NCBI RefSeq assembly: GCF_017654505.1
Contig: NC_054555.1
Location: forward strand, 2,200,335-2,264,334
Source: Polyodon spathula
Lineage: Eukaryota; Chordata; Actinopteri; Acipenseriformes; Polyodontidae
Reading direction: 5' to 3'
Length of the DNA stretch: 64,000 nucleotides
The stretch's first letter is position 1, and each line of letters opens with the position of its first letter. The translations under genes were made by a program, and so were the position numbers. Below, piece after piece: positions 59,640-64,000 of this stretch. The notes under the pieces are model-generated. The model was not told the DNA's origin, did no database searches, and saw only the letters and a list, made by a program, of their open reading frames with translations.

Positions 59640-62600
59640 GAACACAACAACTGTAGCTTCGTAAAAGGATGCACGCTGTGTTCACGGTACACACCACGGT
59701 ATGTGACAGTTTTGTAGTGGTAACCACAAGACCCGCTGACCTCAGAGCCGCCCTGGAGCAGAACTTCGTGATGTTGTCCTGTTGAAGCTGATAGAAAAGT
59801 GCTGACGTTGTTTTAAAACAGAAACCACAAAAAACTAACAGTACAGTATGTAATTCGTTTATTATCCAGGCATGTCTGTCTGTAGCACTTCAAAAATGCA
59901 GTGCGCTCCAAGCCTCTCTCTATTAAGCACCCCTGCCAACTCACTCATCAAAAAAGGAACAAAAAACACGAAAGTTTTCCGAAGTAAAGCTGATTATCAT
60001 CTCCAAAGCAACAGAAAAACAAATTAAAATGTTTCCAGTTCTGGTTACTTCTCCTTCCTCCTCCTCCTCCTCTTTTTTATTTCAAGGTGTTTGCTCCATG
60101 CGACAGCTTGTACAGACTGTCTCCCAGTGTGTAGGCAGAAGACTCAGTGTAATTAATTTACTCACAATTTGTGTTTTCCGTTGTTTCTGTTTTTAACCAC
60201 TTTGCTGCTCTCAGAATATTTGACTGTCGGAACCCATAAGGAGTGATTACGGGATGAACACTTTATTAAGCCAAAATCCCCCCTTCCAGTGTTAAACCAA
60301 CAGTAAGCTGCAGGCTGCAGTGTTGTTTATTTGTTTTCAAGGGAGGTTAGCAGCTAGAGGATATCTCTTTCACTATTTTCATTACAGTCACTGCAGTTTC
60401 GAAACAGGAGGCAATATTAAAATCACTGAATTCACTGAAATATATATATTTTTTAAATTCAGGTTACAAAACCGAATTGTTAGTCTGCCAGAGTGTATTG
60501 TCTGCGTTGAAGGCAAATTACCTTAAAGAGCTGTGCATTCAGGGAATAAAACAAGGAGCTTATTTGGTTTACAGAAGCTACTATATTTGCTTAGTTTCAG
60601 TGCATTTTATGATTGGGTGTGTTTGTAGCTAGACATGTAAATTTTAACGCTCCACTACCGCTATACTGTTTTTAAGATGTAGCCTAGATAATTCTATTGT
60701 TTAGAATATGCAATCCTAAAAGGCTAGCCACACTCAGGATTTCTTCACCAAAATATTTAACTTGTGTTTGTGCAACATCAAGATTAAAAAGGGAGCATAT
60801 ATCTCTAAACAGTACACTGTGTGTAACATTTGAATATTACACTGGTGTCCTATAGAATACCCCTGGTAATAAGATGATGCATTTGAATACATTTGATCTT
60901 GAGTGTAAAAATGTAAACAATTACAAAAATAATAATAATTAATAGATCTAGCTAAAATAAGTAAGATTACTTACTTTTACTGGACCTGTTAACTCATATA
61001 TAAAGGTGCCATGGTCTCATGCTGGGAAGTGGCAGATCAGATGTGCTCCTCTGCCACCAGACTGGTGTACCAAGCAGGCTCTGTCTAATTGAATTCCATC
61101 GTGAACAAAGGAAAGGCATTCAAATCTGCTGGTTCCAGTGCTTGCCTCTGATAAGCAAAGGGCCCGGGCGGAATTGAGGTTGCGTGGAAAAAGGAAAGTG
61201 AGATAGAATAGTCTCCTGCTGACAATGGTATTTCCTCAAAGCCAACAGTTGCTTTAATGATGCTTACCCTGGGTCTGGGCACCTTGCTTCTGCTCGCTGG
61301 CAGGCACGTCCTTTAATGCAGTGCAGTGGAGTAGTCTCTACAAACACCGGCTGACAACAGGGCTCTTTGCAGTGAAGAGCCCTTACCGCCCCAATACAGC
61401 AGCCACCTGCAGCTGAAAATGAGCTGTACAGCATACATGCATCATCCTCCTCCTCCAGACTTTGAGGGGAGAAATACTCCCTTTAGGCAGTGGCTTTGGA
61501 TGTCTTTTGATGTCAATTCAGACAAGTCTAATCCTGGCCTTTCGTTTTCTCCCAGCTGGATTCTTGGATATTTTTTTATTATTTAATAAATGATGCTGAT
61601 GTTAACCCATTGAGTGACATTGTGCTCGTTTGAGGACAGGCTACTTTTAATTTTTTCTTTAACTATGTTGTTACAATAACTTTAATTTTGTTAGCCGCAA
61701 AAGTGAAGTCTAAATGTTTTTGGTACCAGTTGGGTTAAAATACATCTAGACTCTAAAACAAAGCAAGCCGGACTGTGCCGTCTGTTGGGATGAAGAAATG
61801 AGTTACGGAACTATGCCAACTGTCAAGCAAGAACACGTGGATATTGAGAAAATAAAAATGGCTAAGAGAAGAAAACTGAACAGCCCTGAAGGTCATCTGG
61901 AATAACAGGGTCCGCCCAAGAGATGCATCCATTTTCCACTTGCAGATCATTCAGAAGAAGTGCTATATGTGTGCTACGTGCGCTAGACTTTGAAAAGGAC
62001 GACAGTGCTGCTGAACCTGAAATGAGGCTCACACGGAATTAACTCGACAAACTCTGGACCTGTTAGCTTGAGTTCAGTCGCAGAGATGGAAAAATGAGAT
62101 GCATATTTCTTAATCACTAGTTTAACAAGATAAACAGAAGGAGGTCGTCGTGTGAATTATTGAACACCTTCAGAGCAAAGCAGACGTGCGTCCCATGAGA
62201 ATAAATCCTCGCCTCCAGTCTGAACAGAGACATGTTCACTGCTTCTGTTTGTGCAGGGTTTATTTTTGGATCAGGAGCAGCCTCTTCCAGGCTTAAATAT
62301 GTTGTCAGTGAGGTTTTTTTACATTGAGCTGTGAAAGGAATCCCACACCACCTGGATTGTCCACAGAACAGCCAGGCCTTACTGTTTCACACCGTTTACA
62401 CCACACCAATCTTTAAGTCCTGCTTTTTTTTCTTAAAGTTTCAGATGTGAAAATCCTCTCATTACCTCTCCACCTTCCAGGGGTACATTGCAGGAAATTG
62501 ATGATTTAACAGCTGGGCATCAGAAAAAAGAAACGCGTTGTCTGGAGACCTCGACTGGTAATTGAAGCTCAGCGTGTTAGAACATTTTAAAGTGCACTAA

Positions 62601-64000
62601 TAAGGCACGCGCTCTATGAAGCGTGATTTCCCAGGGTGGACCAGTGCAGACCTGCCAGACTTGTTCTTGTTCAGATGGTTCCCTCACTCCATCAACACCA
62701 TGCTGGCTTGGTCTATTTTAAACCATATTAGATGTTGATACGTCTCCATCCTGATCTTTTGTGAACCTTTGTGTTCTATCTAGTGATGTTAATAAGTGGT
62801 TAATGGGTGCAAAACACCTCCAGGTTCATAGGCAGCTCGAGAGCAGCTGTGATTCCGTTGTAGGACTCAGTCAGTAGGACTTGGCCTACTCTTCCCAGGT
62901 GTTTCCAAAGAGCCGCTCAGGTGTCGGAGCAATCGGGAGCATAAGCAATGTGGTTGCAAGTGTTTTGTGTTTCTATGGGGTGGAATTGACAAAAGCAGAA
63001 ATTTCAGTACTCGTTTACAGAAGAAGTCAATACTCAGAATGTGTTGTTTAAGTATGTATACACCACAGGTTGGCACCCATATGATAGTGCTTAATCTTCA
63101 AGCGGTGCAATTTAAAACAACAGCAGCTTGATTAAAACAACAACATTTATTACTTTGCCAAAATACAAATGTTCTTTCAATTACTAATTCAAGTAATATA
63201 CTGTTTAAAGTGTATAATGTAAGCTGGAGAAAGCTGGGGGGGGGGGGGGGGAGAGAGAAAGCTTTCTTTTCTTTTTCCTATGTAGCTGTCAATTCTAATC
63301 ACTAATGGAAATAAATCAACCAGAGTGCTCCCCTGCCCAAATGCAACACACAAGCACAAATACTACCTTTTCTGAGCATGTTAGTGTGCAGCTTCATAAA
63401 TTGAAATCCAGTCACGCATCAGTTACCTGACACACTCAAGCACCCATTCTGAGTAGCTGAATTGGCATTTGTGATGGGAGCATTTTGGATTCGCTTTGAA
63501 GCAAGAGGTGACTGCTGCTACCAGACTGTGCTCTGTGCACTTACCCTCTAGAGGCCTGACCTATTCCACAATGTAGGGATGACCTTTTCTCAAAGTCAGA
63601 ACAGGGATGCATCAAATAACTATGTAGCTTTGCAATTCCTGTACCAATATGCACTATAATTACCTTCTTTTTTTTTTTTTTTTTTTTTTTTTAAATCGTC
63701 TTTCTAAATCACAAAACTCCACAAGCTCACTTCCATTATCTTGTTCCAGTTGTATGATCTCTCTTACTAGCCACAGGGAAAGACAGAGATCCGGTCAGTA
63801 GCTAAGCCAAGGTTAGCTGTCTGGTTAACAGTTAACTCTTTTCTGTTGATGAGGAGTGGACAAGACAGCTTGCCCCTGCCAATTGACCAACAAGAACCAG
63901 GACTGGGTTTGAAGAACACAGCATGGACCTTGCACTCTTCCCTCGACCACACCAGCACATAGTCTTATTGAAGCCGTGTGATTTTCACTCGGCTGCTGTT
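59640..64000. other. Intronic DNA, 59.6-64.0 kb
   Basis: No exon or named element. Holds a CTC trinucleotide run at 60057-60072, the G16 tract and the T25 tract. Confidence 0.5.
63668..63692. repeat. T25 homopolymer
   Basis: Long T tract in plain intronic sequence. It could be the reverse complement of a retroposon tail, but no body was recognised on its right. Confidence 0.85.

Larger units (their letters stand above)
53273..64000 (+). other. Inferred 5' part of intron 2 of the UNC5-like gene
   Basis: After the donor at 53273 I looked for the rest of Ig domain 1 (the VSRQQVE and YWCQCVAW blocks typical of the family) on the plus strand and did not see it. The next exon therefore probably lies beyond 64000, making this intron longer than 10.7 kb. 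The interval contains a TIR remnant, a solo-LTR-like repeat with duplicated flanks, an L2-tailed SINE, a MITE and candidate regulatory DNA. Confidence 0.55.

Overview
This window looks like a vertebrate nuclear genome segment, most likely from a ray-finned fish. The evidence is one split vertebrate exon surrounded by tens of kilobases of AT-leaning, stop-rich intronic DNA, many long dinucleotide and trinucleotide microsatellites, a CR1/L3-like LINE, Tc1/mariner-like terminal-inverted-repeat elements and an L2-type SINE tail. The 3' end of the LINE and the 582-593 bp TG...CA repeat resemble repeats I associate with non-teleost ray-finned fishes such as sturgeon and paddlefish. That taxonomic guess is low confidence. 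There are no operons, CRISPR arrays, intact tRNA or rRNA genes, or bacterial features.

The only host coding sequence I can defend is one 222-base internal exon at 53051-53272 on the plus strand. It encodes the start of the mature ectodomain and the first half of immunoglobulin domain 1 of a netrin receptor of the UNC5 family, closest to UNC5A. It has a good acceptor, a phase 1 boundary at both ends, a rather weak donor, and a G-run cluster with G-quadruplex form just inside the next intron. On this reading 1-53050 is the 3' part of a very large first intron, and 53273-64000 is the 5' part of intron 2. I did not find exon 1 or exon 3.

Mobile DNA by position: tRNA-like SINE heads near 7.6 kb and 31.6 kb; an L2-type tail near 14.7 kb; two copies of a 582-593 bp solo-LTR-like repeat at 11.7-12.3 kb and 56.1-56.7 kb; a Tc1/mariner-like element at 17.65-19.65 kb split by a 5'-truncated, frameshifted LINE reverse transcriptase at 17.77-19.59 kb; a second and third relative of that element at 20.6 kb and 42.7 kb; a transposase-like remnant near 37.0 kb; a TIR remnant 51 bases after the exon; an L2-tailed SINE at 58.8 kb; and a 219 bp TA-flanked MITE at 59.4 kb.

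The structure least explained by known feature types is a diverged tandem array at about 40.11-40.52 kb. Its units of roughly 61-83 bases share an ATAAA-CAG-CACC end followed at once by TTAATAA-TGTG-CA. It may be an ancient minisatellite or an enhancer-like array of homeodomain sites. Other candidate regulatory blocks are at 57.44-57.96 kb and around an octamer plus homeodomain composite at 19.96 kb. These are inferences from motif content and need cross-species alignment.
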